DNA of 9,758 bases, from the NCBI GenBank assembly GCA_007131125.1, contig SLRE01000237.1, positions 1-9,758 on the forward strand, given 5' to 3'. The notes beneath the pieces are model-generated. The model searched no databases, was not told the DNA's origin, and worked only from the letters and a program-made list of their open reading frames with translations. This document shows, one piece after another, positions 1-6,025 of the stretch (within the stretch, counting starts at the first letter, position 1; each line of letters opens with the position of its first letter). This DNA is from Bacteroidales bacterium (GTDB lineage: Bacteria; Bacteroidota; Bacteroidia; Bacteroidales; UBA7960). Made by a program: the position numbers and the translations under genes.

Positions 1-1649
1 AATATACCACGGTTAATTATTTTGGGATGACTTATTTTAAAGCCGCACTTGCTTTGCATTATCTGGAAAATTACCTGGGAAGGGAGGTATTTGACCAGGT
101 CATGGCAGAATATTCCCAAAGATGGTCCTTTAAACATCCCTATCCCGAAGACCTGCAGGAGGTTTTTGAAGAAGTTTCGGGTGAAGAACTGGATTGGTTC
201 TTTAAGGATCTGATACAAACCAACCGGAAGATCAACTATAAGGCTGTGGACGTCGAACCCACCCCCGGAAATGACTATCTGCTTTTTACGGTAAAAAACA
301 AGGGAGGATTGGCTGTGCCTTTTCCCGTTTCAGGCATGAAAAACGGAGAAGAAATAAAAACCGTCTGGTATGATGGTTTTGAGGGTACCAAAGAATTGCG
401 CTTTCCGGCAGGGGATTACCATGCCCTGATGATTGATGCCAATGGAGTGGTGCCTGAAATCAATCGTAACAACAACCGTATACGATTGGAAGGAATCTTT
501 CGGAAAACCCCTCTGCTGGAACTGCAGCCCATCGGAAGTGTGGAAGATCCCCTGAAAACACAGCTGTTTTTTGCCCCGGTGGTGGGCTGGAATGATTACA
601 ACGGTTTTATGCCGGGAATGGCTTTTTACAATTACCTGTTTCCATCAAGGCCTACCCGATGGCTGTTGATGCCCATGTATGCGACCGCTAACGACGGTTT
701 AACCGGTAAAGCCTGGCTGTACCATTCCATTTTTCCCGATAACAGCGGGTTGCAATACCTAGAAGCCGGGGCTTCGGCACAGCGGTTCAGCCACCTGCCC
801 GGAAGAAAGGGTTGGTTTTATAACCGCCTTGAAACTTCCCTTAAAGCCAGTTTTTTGCCTCCATATCCCCGGAATCCTCTTCAACGGAGTTTGAAGTTGA
901 GAAATGTATGGATTTCGAGGGATGTTTTTTCGTTTGACGGTCAGGAGATGGTTCCCGATAGGAAAAGTTATTATGTAAATGAGCTGGCCTTCTCCTGGCA
1001 CAATCGGCGTTCTTTCAACCCCTGGTCGTTTGATGCCAATATTCAGCAGGGTAGGGGTTTTGTGAAAGCTTTTGGAGAAGGGCGTTTCTTTTTTGATTAT
1101 GGCAGGCCTCCGGGAGGGTTCTCGGTAAGGCTTTTTGCCGGGGCTTTTCTCCACGGCCCGCGGGAAACCGGCCCGGATTTTCGTTTCCGTCTGGGAGCTC
1201 ACCGGGGAAGCCATGATTATCTTTTTGATCATACATTTTTTGGCAGAAATGAACCTTTTGGCAGTTTGCTGGGAAATATGGTGAGAGAAAAAGATGGGGG
1301 TTTAAAATTTCCAACTCCTGTGGGCCAAACCGACGAATGGCTCACGGCAATCAACCTGAAAGCCGATATTCCCATACTGCCCCTGAAACTATACTTCGAT
1401 GCGGGCACCTACGGAGGAGCTTCAGGTGCTTTTGCCGGGTCACAAAGAATACCATGGGTGGCAGGGGTGCAACTTTTGCTTTTGAACAATATGCTGGAAG
1501 TGAATTTTCCCATACGCACCTCATCCGACCTGGAAGAGGTAGCCGATTTAACCCTGGACAGTTACTGGAAAACCGTCACTTTTTCTCTTTACCTGGAAAG
1601 ACTCAATCCGTTTAAAATTTTAAGAGACCTTGAGTTTGTCGCACCATAA
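1..1649 (+). CDS. M1-type metallopeptidase-like protein, C-terminal part, with beta-barrel-like C-terminal domain (partial)
   Basis: The frame is open to the left edge (in-frame codons run from base 3 with no stop), so the gene starts upstream and the ATG at 27 is probably internal. About 548 residues are visible. The first 75 or so resemble the helical part that follows the zinc site in M1 (gluzincin) aminopeptidases: a Tyr/Lys helix, a 'YLG' turn, then 'HPYPEDLQEVFEEVSG' and an aromatic 'LDWFF'. The HExxH zinc motif would lie upstream and cannot be seen. From about residue 165 onward the protein is rich in alternating aromatic and hydrophobic strands with Gly/Asn/Pro turns, ending in strands near 'VTFSLYLERL', which looks like an outer-membrane beta-barrel or surface domain. 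I infer a surface or outer-membrane peptidase, possibly catalytically inactive. It ends at a strong hairpin, convergent with the dioxygenase gene. Family assignment is moderate; the barrel is an inference from composition. Confidence 0.72.
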   Translation, partial: YTTVNYFGMTYFKAALALHYLENYLGREVFDQVMAEYSQRWSFKHPYPEDLQEVFEEVSGEELDWFFKDLIQTNRKINYKAVDVEPTPGNDYLLFTVKNKGGLAVPFPVSGMKNGEEIKTVWYDGFEGTKELRFPAGDYHALMIDANGVVPEINRNNNRIRLEGIFRKTPLLELQPIGSVEDPLKTQLFFAPVVGWNDYNGFMPGMAFYNYLFPSRPTRWLLMPMYATANDGLTGKAWLYHSIFPDNSGLQYLEAGASAQRFSHLPGRKGWFYNRLETSLKASFLPPYPRNPLQRSLKLRNVWISRDVFSFDGQEMVPDRKSYYVNELAFSWHNRRSFNPWSFDANIQQGRGFVKAFGEGRFFFDYGRPPGGFSVRLFAGAFLHGPRETGPDFRFRLGAHRGSHDYLFDHTFFGRNEPFGSLLGNMVREKDGGLKFPTPVGQTDEWLTAINLKADIPILPLKLYFDAGTYGGASGAFAGSQRIPWVAGVQLLLLNNMLEVNFPIRTSSDLEEVADLTLDSYWKTVTFSLYLERLNPFKILRDLEFVAP

Positions 1650-1684
1650 AAAAGGGAAAAGCTTTGAATTGCTTTTCCCTTTTT
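1649..1684. terminator. Bidirectional intrinsic terminator
   Basis: A perfect 14-bp inverted repeat: left arm 1649-1662 (AAAAAGGGAAAAGC), 8-nt loop 1663-1670, right arm 1671-1684 (GCTTTTCCCTTTTT). Because the arms begin with A5 and end with T5, the RNA hairpin has a U-tract in either direction. It overlaps the stop codon of the peptidase gene and lies 24 bp beyond the stop of the convergent dioxygenase gene, so it can serve both. Confidence 0.85.
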
Positions 1685-1708
1685 ACATGCAAAGATTTTT
1701 TTCTCCCC

Positions 1709-2299
1709 TTACCAGAGTTTTTCAACATCATAGGCATCTTCCACAATAAGCTTGTAATTATCTTCAGGAAGGTCCCAGCTGATCATGGGCGATTTTTCGT
1801 TGAGGATACCAAGCCTGCGGTTTTTGGCGTCAAAGATTTTGGTGTCCAGGTAGTTGTATTTCGGGGGATAATAAATGTGCAGTGTAACGCTGGTTTCAAT
1901 CGGAGAGGTATTTTGAAGCTTATGGATCACGTTGAATGCTTCATAAACCACTTCACCAGTGTTGAAAGTTTTTGTGGGATGAACGAAAACTTTCTTTTTC
2001 AGCTCGTCATATCCGTAAATGGTTTCAGCAACGATGCCTTCAAGGGGAATAACAAACCCCCAGAAATTGTTGTGCTGATGAATGGGAAGGAAAAACTGGG
2101 GAGGCCAGGTCATTAAAAAAACCTGCAAGGGGTCGTCGGCAATGGTTATCCGGTTGTATTCATTTTTATTAACCCCCTTTAAGTATTCCTCGTAGGAAAT
2201 GTCTTCTTTTAAGTTCAGTGAATTCAAAGTTTCCCTGACCAGCCGGTGGTCAATTTTTTTCCCTTTTAATCCTTCAAGTGCTTTTAAGATTTTTTTCAT
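1709..2299 (-). CDS. Cysteine dioxygenase-type cupin (thiol dioxygenase)
   Basis: This 196-residue protein matches the type I cysteine dioxygenase fold (PF05995 family), non-heme Fe(II) cupins that oxidise cysteine to cysteine sulfinate with O2 in the cytoplasm. Visible active-site pattern: 'YNR' with Arg50 (the family's carboxylate-binding Arg), the His-x-His pair H74/H76 in 'IHQH', the third metal ligand H126 in 'IHKLQN', and 'HIYYPP' with H141 and Y143, matching the family's His/Tyr pair. The position that holds the crosslinking Cys in mammalian enzymes (five residues after the second His) is Gly81, as is usual in bacterial homologues. Length is near that of bacterial family members. The ATG at 2297-2299 has no Shine-Dalgarno and is preceded by an A-rich stretch. 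It is a single gene, convergent with the peptidase gene. The substrate could be another small thiol such as 3-mercaptopropionate; Arg50 favours cysteine. Confidence 0.85.
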   Translation of the reverse strand: MKKILKALEGLKGKKIDHRLVRETLNSLNLKEDISYEEYLKGVNKNEYNRITIADDPLQVFLMTWPPQFFLPIHQHNNFWGFVIPLEGIVAETIYGYDELKKKVFVHPTKTFNTGEVVYEAFNVIHKLQNTSPIETSVTLHIYYPPKYNYLDTKIFDAKNRRLGILNEKSPMISWDLPEDNYKLIVEDAYDVEKLW

Positions 2300-2334
2300 G
2301 TGATTTTTATTTGTTTAATTCGGTCTCATGCCTG

Positions 2335-2350
2335 TCCCGCCCATGCGGGA
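2335..2350. repeat. Short GC-rich hairpin, REP-like
   Basis: A perfect 6-bp stem TCCCGC / GCGGGA around the 4-nt loop CCAT, standing out in an AT-rich gap 35 bp upstream of the dioxygenase start codon. From memory, similar CCCGC/GCGGG hairpins next to 'CTGTCCCGCC' recur between genes in many Bacteroidota, so this may be one copy of a dispersed palindromic repeat. Only one copy is present in the window, so repeat status is an inference. Confidence 0.45.
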
Positions 2351-2351
2351 G

Positions 2352-2439
2352 AACATCATAATTAACTTTTCTCTGTTGTGTTACTTTTGGTTTTCCAGGT
2401 AATCATCCTTTTGTTTGTTAAAAGTTAATTATGGATGTT
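2352..2439. repeat. Long imperfect inverted repeat (19/20-nt arms, 49-nt loop)
   Basis: The left arm at 2352-2370 and right arm at 2420-2439 are complementary over their full length apart from one extra base in the right arm. The inner 14 bp (CATAATTAACTTTT, 2357-2370, with AAAAGTTAATTATG, 2420-2433) are perfect. The 49-nt spacer is T-rich and contains a TACTTTTG box. It could be a paired regulator site, a remnant of a small mobile element, or a structured leader. No target-site duplication is evident at its ends. Confidence 0.6.
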
Positions 2440-2611
2440 TCATCGCTTTGGATTGTTAAATTTATTTCGTTTGGTTTTCCCTTTATTTCGACAACTTATT
2501 CCCTGTTTTTTCAGAGGATAAATATACTACTTCCGCCTGAATTGTCCTAACAAAAGAAGAAATCCACCTGAATAAAATGTTTGATTTTTCTCATTTGCAG
2601 GCCATAACGAT

Positions 2612-2643
2612 TTTGCGAAATTGGGAAAATTCCCGTAGGTTTG
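2612..2643 (+). promoter_or_regulatory. Candidate Bacteroidota sigma promoter for lpxH
   Basis: TTTG at 2612-2615, a 20-bp spacer, then TAGGTTTG at 2636-2643. This matches the known Bacteroides consensus (-33 TTTG, -7 TAnnTTTG). The predicted transcription start near 2650 leaves a leader of about 15-20 nt before the lpxH ATG at 2668. Between the two boxes sits a short palindrome, GGGAA-AA-TTCCC (2623-2634), which could be an operator. Confidence 0.6.
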
Positions 2644-2667
2644 CGCAACCATTAATTTTTCGGCAGC

Positions 2668-3429
2668 ATGAAGCAGCCTTTAGAGAAAGGAAAAAAAATT
2701 TACTTTGTTTCCGATTGTCATTTTGGTATCCCCGACCATGGCAGGAGCCTTGAAAGGGAGAAGCTGCTTGTAAAATGGCTGGATGAGATTTCGGTTGATG
2801 CCCGGGAAATATTCCTGATGGGAGATATTTTTGACTTTTGGTTTGAATACCGCAGCGTGGTTCCCAAAGGCTATGTCCGGCTTTTTGGAAAACTTGCCGA
2901 ATTAAGCGACAAAGGCCTTCCCGTCCATTATTTTACCGGTAACCACGACATGTGGGTGTTTGATTATTTTGAGCAGGAGATGGGGCTGATTATGCAGCGA
3001 AAGCCCATTGTGCGGGAATACAATAATAAGGTTTTTTTTATAGGACATGGTGATGGCCTTGGACCCGGCGACAAAGGGTATAAGATCCTGAAAAGTGTTT
3101 TTTCCTGCCGCCTTTGCCAGAAGCTGTTTTCATTCATCCATCCGGGTTTTGGAACAGGGCTGGCCCTGTATTTTTCGAAAAAGTCAAGGCTGGCAAAAAA
3201 AGGAACTGATGAGGTGTTTCTTGGAGAAGAAAACGAACGCCTGATTGCTTTTTGCAAGGAAAAACTAAAAGAAAAACATTTCGATTACTTTATTTTCGGC
3301 CATCGTCATCTGCCCCTGGATATTGAAGTGGCACCCGGTTCAAGGTATATCAATGCAGGCGACTGGATTTCCTACTTTTCCTATGTCGTATTTGACGGGG
3401 AAAAGCTGGAGTTGAAAAGATATAGTTAG
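2668..3429 (+). CDS. lpxH: UDP-2,3-diacylglucosamine diphosphatase LpxH
   Basis: A 253-residue calcineurin-like metallophosphoesterase with the LpxH motif set. LpxH hydrolyses UDP-2,3-diacylglucosamine to lipid X and UMP at the cytoplasmic face of the inner membrane, the fourth step of lipid A synthesis. Metal-binding motifs appear in order: 'SDCHFG' (D16, H18), 'GDIFDFW' (D53), 'GNHD' (N92, H93, D94), 'GHGDGLGPGDKGYK' (H127) and 'GHRH' (H212, H214). Residues of about 137-200 form the basic and aromatic helical insertion that caps the active site in LpxH. Length agrees with the family (E. coli LpxH is about 240). The ATG at 2668 sits just upstream of the first beta strand and close to the predicted transcription start. 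It is a monocistronic gene convergent with the kinase gene; other lpx genes are not nearby. The LpxH subtype, rather than another metallophosphoesterase, is supported by the 'GDIFDFW' and 'HGDGLGPGD' motifs. Confidence 0.88.
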   Translation: MKQPLEKGKKIYFVSDCHFGIPDHGRSLEREKLLVKWLDEISVDAREIFLMGDIFDFWFEYRSVVPKGYVRLFGKLAELSDKGLPVHYFTGNHDMWVFDYFEQEMGLIMQRKPIVREYNNKVFFIGHGDGLGPGDKGYKILKSVFSCRLCQKLFSFIHPGFGTGLALYFSKKSRLAKKGTDEVFLGEENERLIAFCKEKLKEKHFDYFIFGHRHLPLDIEVAPGSRYINAGDWISYFSYVVFDGEKLELKRYS

Positions 3430-3438
3430 TGTATTTTC

Positions 3439-3520
3439 AAAAGATGTGCCGGGCCCTCCGGTACAACCATCATTAAGCTTTGCTTCAATACATGGAGTCC
3501 GGGATTTTGCCGGGACAGGA
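3439..3520. terminator. Weak hairpins between convergent genes
   Basis: The 101-bp gap after lpxH contains two GC-rich imperfect hairpins: GTGCCGG / CCGGTAC around 3446-3464 (one G-T pair) and GTCC / GGAC with an inner GG/CC pair around 3497-3516. Neither is followed by a clear T-tract in either direction, so they are only possible terminators for lpxH or the kinase gene. Confidence 0.25.
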
Positions 3521-3530
3521 AAGTTGCAGT

Positions 3531-4631
3531 TTAATCAAGATCCGGCACCCTAATGGTAAAAGTGGTTCCTTTTTCTTTGGTTGAAATGAAACTTACCGAA
3601 CCTTTCAGGTATTTTTCGGTGAGTAGCTTGATGCTGTATGTTCCCCATCCGCGACCATGACCTTTGGTGGAGAAGGTTTTCTGGAAAAGCAGCAACTGGG
3701 TATCTTCCGCAATGTGCTGAGAGTTGGAAACGGAAATGATCACTTCTCCCGAACGGGGGTCAAAATCCTGGTGAATTTCGATCTGGTCCCGGGGTGGGCC
3801 CGCTTCAAAGGCGTTCTTAATCATGTTGATGAGTACCTGCCTAAGCAAGGTCTTGTCAGTTTTTATGGAGAGACCTTCACCCTTGGTTATCACTTTCTTG
3901 TAATGAAATTTGCCAAGGTTCTGCAGGGATTCGATGGCTTCCTCCATCAGCTCCCATGTATTCACTTCCCTTGGCTGCACCTGGAGTGTATGCGATTCGG
4001 CTGTGGTGATCAGCTTATAAGACCTGATCTCATCAGATAGCCTTCCTGAAACATCCTGTATGATCTTTTTTACTTCATCATGCTCCATTTCATCAAACAT
4101 CTCATTAAGGCCCATCATGATGGCTGAGGTGTTTTGTATGTCGTGAAGAAAAATATTCTCCAGCATATAGCGGGCTTTGCGGTCACTGATGTTTTCTATG
4201 GCGCAGAAGATAAAGTTTTCATCCTGGTGGCGAAAAGGTCTGGTTTGAACATTCAGGATCAGATCTTCACCGTTTTTAAGGGATATTACACATTCTCCCT
4301 GGTTCTTTTTTCCCTGTTCGCTTTTGGCAATGGAGTTGGAAAGGCCGCAAACCTTACAATAGTTGGTGGATCCGCATCCAAACTGCCCGTTCACAATATG
4401 AACACAATCAAGACACTCACCCGGACGAAGCCCAAGCAAGCGGTCACCGCTGACTTCATGTCCGTCCTGTTGCAAATTTTTGTTTAAATAGATCACCTGT
4501 CGGGCATCGTTAACAATAAGCAGTATGATTGGAACATCTTCCAGTAATTCGGAAAAAAAAGGACTTTGAATGATATCAGCGGCCTGCTTGTTTATTTTTT
4601 CGGAAGGGTGTCGGGTGGCAGGATTAAACAT
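3531..4631 (-). CDS. Soluble PAS-domain sensor histidine kinase with cysteine-rich PAS
   Basis: A 366-residue kinase with no signal peptide or membrane segment, so probably cytoplasmic. Residues of about 25-150 form a PAS-like sensor domain carrying five cysteines in the pattern C73-x2-C76-x9-C86-x5-C92-x2-C95, plus H78. Such a set suggests a bound metal, Fe-S cluster or redox switch. A phospho-acceptor H-box follows ('FLHDIQN', H163), then an ATPase domain with the N-box 'NMIKNAFEA' (N273) and a G2-like 'GRGWGTYSIKLL' after 'FSTKGHG'. The usual D-x-G-x-G G1 box is replaced by 'VSNSQHI' (301-307). Related kinases, as I recall them, often have an Asn-Pro-Gly version, so this may be a subfamily trait rather than decay. 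No response regulator gene is adjacent, so its partner is unknown. It is convergent with lpxH and follows GAPDH on the same strand after a terminator, so it is probably transcribed alone. Confidence 0.85.
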   Translation of the reverse strand: MFNPATRHPSEKINKQAADIIQSPFFSELLEDVPIILLIVNDARQVIYLNKNLQQDGHEVSGDRLLGLRPGECLDCVHIVNGQFGCGSTNYCKVCGLSNSIAKSEQGKKNQGECVISLKNGEDLILNVQTRPFRHQDENFIFCAIENISDRKARYMLENIFLHDIQNTSAIMMGLNEMFDEMEHDEVKKIIQDVSGRLSDEIRSYKLITTAESHTLQVQPREVNTWELMEEAIESLQNLGKFHYKKVITKGEGLSIKTDKTLLRQVLINMIKNAFEAGPPRDQIEIHQDFDPRSGEVIISVSNSQHIAEDTQLLLFQKTFSTKGHGRGWGTYSIKLLTEKYLKGSVSFISTKEKGTTFTIRVPDLD

Positions 4632-4659
4632 ATTGAGTATTCCCGGGATTAAATTTTGA

Positions 4660-4691
4660 CAAATGTATAAAACATTTTTGCATTAGAAAAA
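4660..4691 (-). promoter_or_regulatory. Candidate promoter for the histidine kinase gene
   Basis: On the minus strand, TACATTTG (complement of 4660-4667) is a perfect TAnnTTTG -7 box. About 19-20 bp upstream is a T-rich TTTTTC (complement of 4686-4691), a weak -33. The predicted start of transcription near 4653 would give a leader of about 20 nt before the ATG at 4631, a typical spacing in this window. Confidence 0.45.
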
Positions 4692-4767
4692 TCTTTTGTC
4701 CACATTACCACTTATTTGAATATTAAACTGTTTTTCTATGGAAATGATACCGCCGGATAAAACCAAT

Positions 4768-4800
4768 AAAAAAGGGTGTTCCGAATGAGGAGACACCCTT
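4768..4800 (-). terminator. Intrinsic terminator of the GAPDH gene
   Basis: The stem pairs 4772-4779 (AAGGGTGT) with 4793-4800 (ACACCCTT) and 4780-4782 (TCC) with 4789-4791 (GGA), with a one-base bulge at 4792 and a 6-nt loop. Read on the minus strand, the hairpin is followed by a run of six T (complement of 4768-4773). It lies 22 bp past the GAPDH stop codon. Confidence 0.8.
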
Positions 4801-4821
4801 GAAAATTTCAAAAAATATAGA

Positions 4822-5826
4822 TTATACGATTTTTTCCATCATGTCCACAACACGGGTGGCGTAACCGTATTCATTATCATACCAGGAAAGGACTTTCACA
4901 AAGTTTCCTTCCAAAACCTGGGTCATAATGGAATCAAAAACCGATGAATGCTGGTTTCCAATAACGTCTGTGGAAACAATCGGATCGGTGCAGTATTCCA
5001 GAATTCCTTTCATGGGGCCTTCTGCAGACTTTTTGACTGCCTGATTGATTTCTTCTTTGGTTACGGTTTTTTCCAGCTCAACGGTAAGGTCTACAACCGA
5101 TCCGTCAGGGGTAGGTACCCGCATGGCAAACCCATCCATCTTCCCTTGCAATTCGGGAATTACCAGGCCAACAGCTTTTGCTGCACCTGTGGTGGTCGGG
5201 ATAATTGACATGGCTGCTGCCCTTGCGCGGCGCAGGTCTTTGTGGGGTGCATCCAGGATGATCTGGTCATTGGTGTAAGAGTGGATGGTATTCATCAGCC
5301 CACGCTTGATGCCAAAGTTATCATGCAATACCTTTGCTACAGGTGCCAGGCAGTTGGTGGTGCAGGATGCATTGGAGTAAATCTGGTTTTCAGGTTTGAT
5401 GTCTCCTTCATTTACCCCGAGTACAACTGTTGCATCCACATCATCAGGACTTTTGGAGGGTACGCAAAGAATAACCTTCTTGGCACCGGCCTGCAGGTGT
5501 TTGCTGATCTTTTCCCGGTCGCGAAATACACCGGTTGCTTCAACAACTACATCAATTTCAAGCTCTTTCCACGGAAGACCGGCGGGATCCTTCTCAGAAT
5601 ATACCCGGATCTTTTTCCCGTTGACAATGAGGTTTTCTCCTTCAGATTCTACGGTGCCGGGAAACTTCCCATGCACAGAGTCGTATTTAAGAAGATGCGC
5701 CAAAGTGGCACTATCGGTAAGGTCGTTTACGGCAACGATTTCAATATTATCCTTCTCCAGGGCCGCTTTCAGCGTTAATCTTCCAATACGGCCGAATCCA
5801 TTAATTGCTGCTTTAATATTTCCCAT
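4822..5826 (-). CDS. gap: Glyceraldehyde-3-phosphate dehydrogenase, type I
   Basis: A full-length 334-residue GAPDH, which converts glyceraldehyde-3-phosphate, phosphate and NAD+ to 1,3-bisphosphoglycerate and NADH in cytoplasmic glycolysis, and the reverse in gluconeogenesis. The N-terminal Rossmann motif 'INGFGRIGR' (8-16) is followed by 'VNDL' with Asp35, which favours NAD+ over NADP+. The catalytic motif 'SNASCTTNCLAP' holds the nucleophile C155, and H182 lies in 'NTIHSYTNDQ'. The phosphate-binding and barrel region 'HKDLRRARAAAMSIIPTTTGAAKA' and the C-terminal 'SWYDNEYGYATRV' are intact. Length equals the usual family length and no key residue is missing. The ATG at 5824-5826 is followed directly by 'MGNIKAAINGFG', the standard start, with an A-rich leader. 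It is divergent from the channel gene and has its own terminator, so it is probably monocistronic and well expressed. Confidence 0.97.
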   Translation of the reverse strand: MGNIKAAINGFGRIGRLTLKAALEKDNIEIVAVNDLTDSATLAHLLKYDSVHGKFPGTVESEGENLIVNGKKIRVYSEKDPAGLPWKELEIDVVVEATGVFRDREKISKHLQAGAKKVILCVPSKSPDDVDATVVLGVNEGDIKPENQIYSNASCTTNCLAPVAKVLHDNFGIKRGLMNTIHSYTNDQIILDAPHKDLRRARAAAMSIIPTTTGAAKAVGLVIPELQGKMDGFAMRVPTPDGSVVDLTVELEKTVTKEEINQAVKKSAEGPMKGILEYCTDPIVSTDVIGNQHSSVFDSIMTQVLEGNFVKVLSWYDNEYGYATRVVDMMEKIV

Positions 5827-5863
5827 AATACTTCTGTTTATTTATGATTTTGAAAAAAGAAGC

Positions 5864-5910
5864 GTAAAGTTAATAAAAATTGAAATACTGAAAATCTTTT
5901 TAAAGTTAAT
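5864..5910 (-). promoter_or_regulatory. Tentative GAPDH promoter region with a repeated TAAAGTTAAT motif
   Basis: TAAAGTTAAT occurs twice, at 5865-5874 and 5901-5910. On the minus strand each reads ATTAACTTTA, one base short of the TAnnTTTG -7 box (A for G at the last position). The copy nearer the gene would give a leader of about 30 nt before the ATG. No clear -33 TTTG lies at the right distance, so this is a weak call. Confidence 0.3.
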
Positions 5911-5970
5911 TCTGAGCCCGATTAAGGGATAAACCTGCATTTATTTTCCCGTAAAACAAAAAATCATGCT

Positions 5971-6004
5971 TTTGTCAATACAATACCAATATTCAATAAA
6001 TTTG
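5971..6004 (+). promoter_or_regulatory. Candidate promoter for the mechanosensitive channel gene
   Basis: TTTG at 5971-5974 and TAAATTTG at 5997-6004 match the Bacteroidota -33 and -7 boxes, with a spacer of 22 bp, slightly longer than usual. The predicted start near 6011 leaves a leader of about 15 nt before the ATG at 6026. Four copies of CAATA (5976, 5981, 5987, 5994) fill the spacer, the last overlapping the -7 box. Confidence 0.5.
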
Positions 6005-6025
6005 CGGGAAATTGACTTATAAAAG

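Larger units (their letters stand above)
2300..2667. other. AT-rich 368-bp divergent intergenic region
   Basis: This gap lies between the divergent dioxygenase and lpxH genes. It holds a small GC-rich hairpin (2335-2350), a long inverted repeat (2352-2439), an 11-bp direct repeat TTTGGTTTTCC (2386-2396 and 2470-2480), and a good lpxH promoter (2612-2643). There is also an isolated TAnnTTTG box on the + strand (TACTTTTG, 2382-2389) without a matching -33. A 39-codon frame (2431-2550, + strand) starts inside the right arm of the inverted repeat; nothing supports it as a gene. I see no clear promoter for the dioxygenase gene and no tRNA or recognisable riboswitch. Confidence 0.7.

Noticed and set aside
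1664..2116. Long open frame on the + strand opposite the dioxygenase gene
   Set aside because: It is antisense to a gene with clear cupin active-site motifs and its translation shows no family pattern.
3531..5826. Kinase and GAPDH as one operon
   Set aside because: A good terminator with a six-T run lies between them at 4768-4800, and the kinase has its own -7 box at 4660-4667.
5242..5932. Overlapping + strand open frames opposite and upstream of GAPDH
   Set aside because: They mirror the GAPDH coding strand; the translations are low in recognisable structure and GAPDH is unambiguous.
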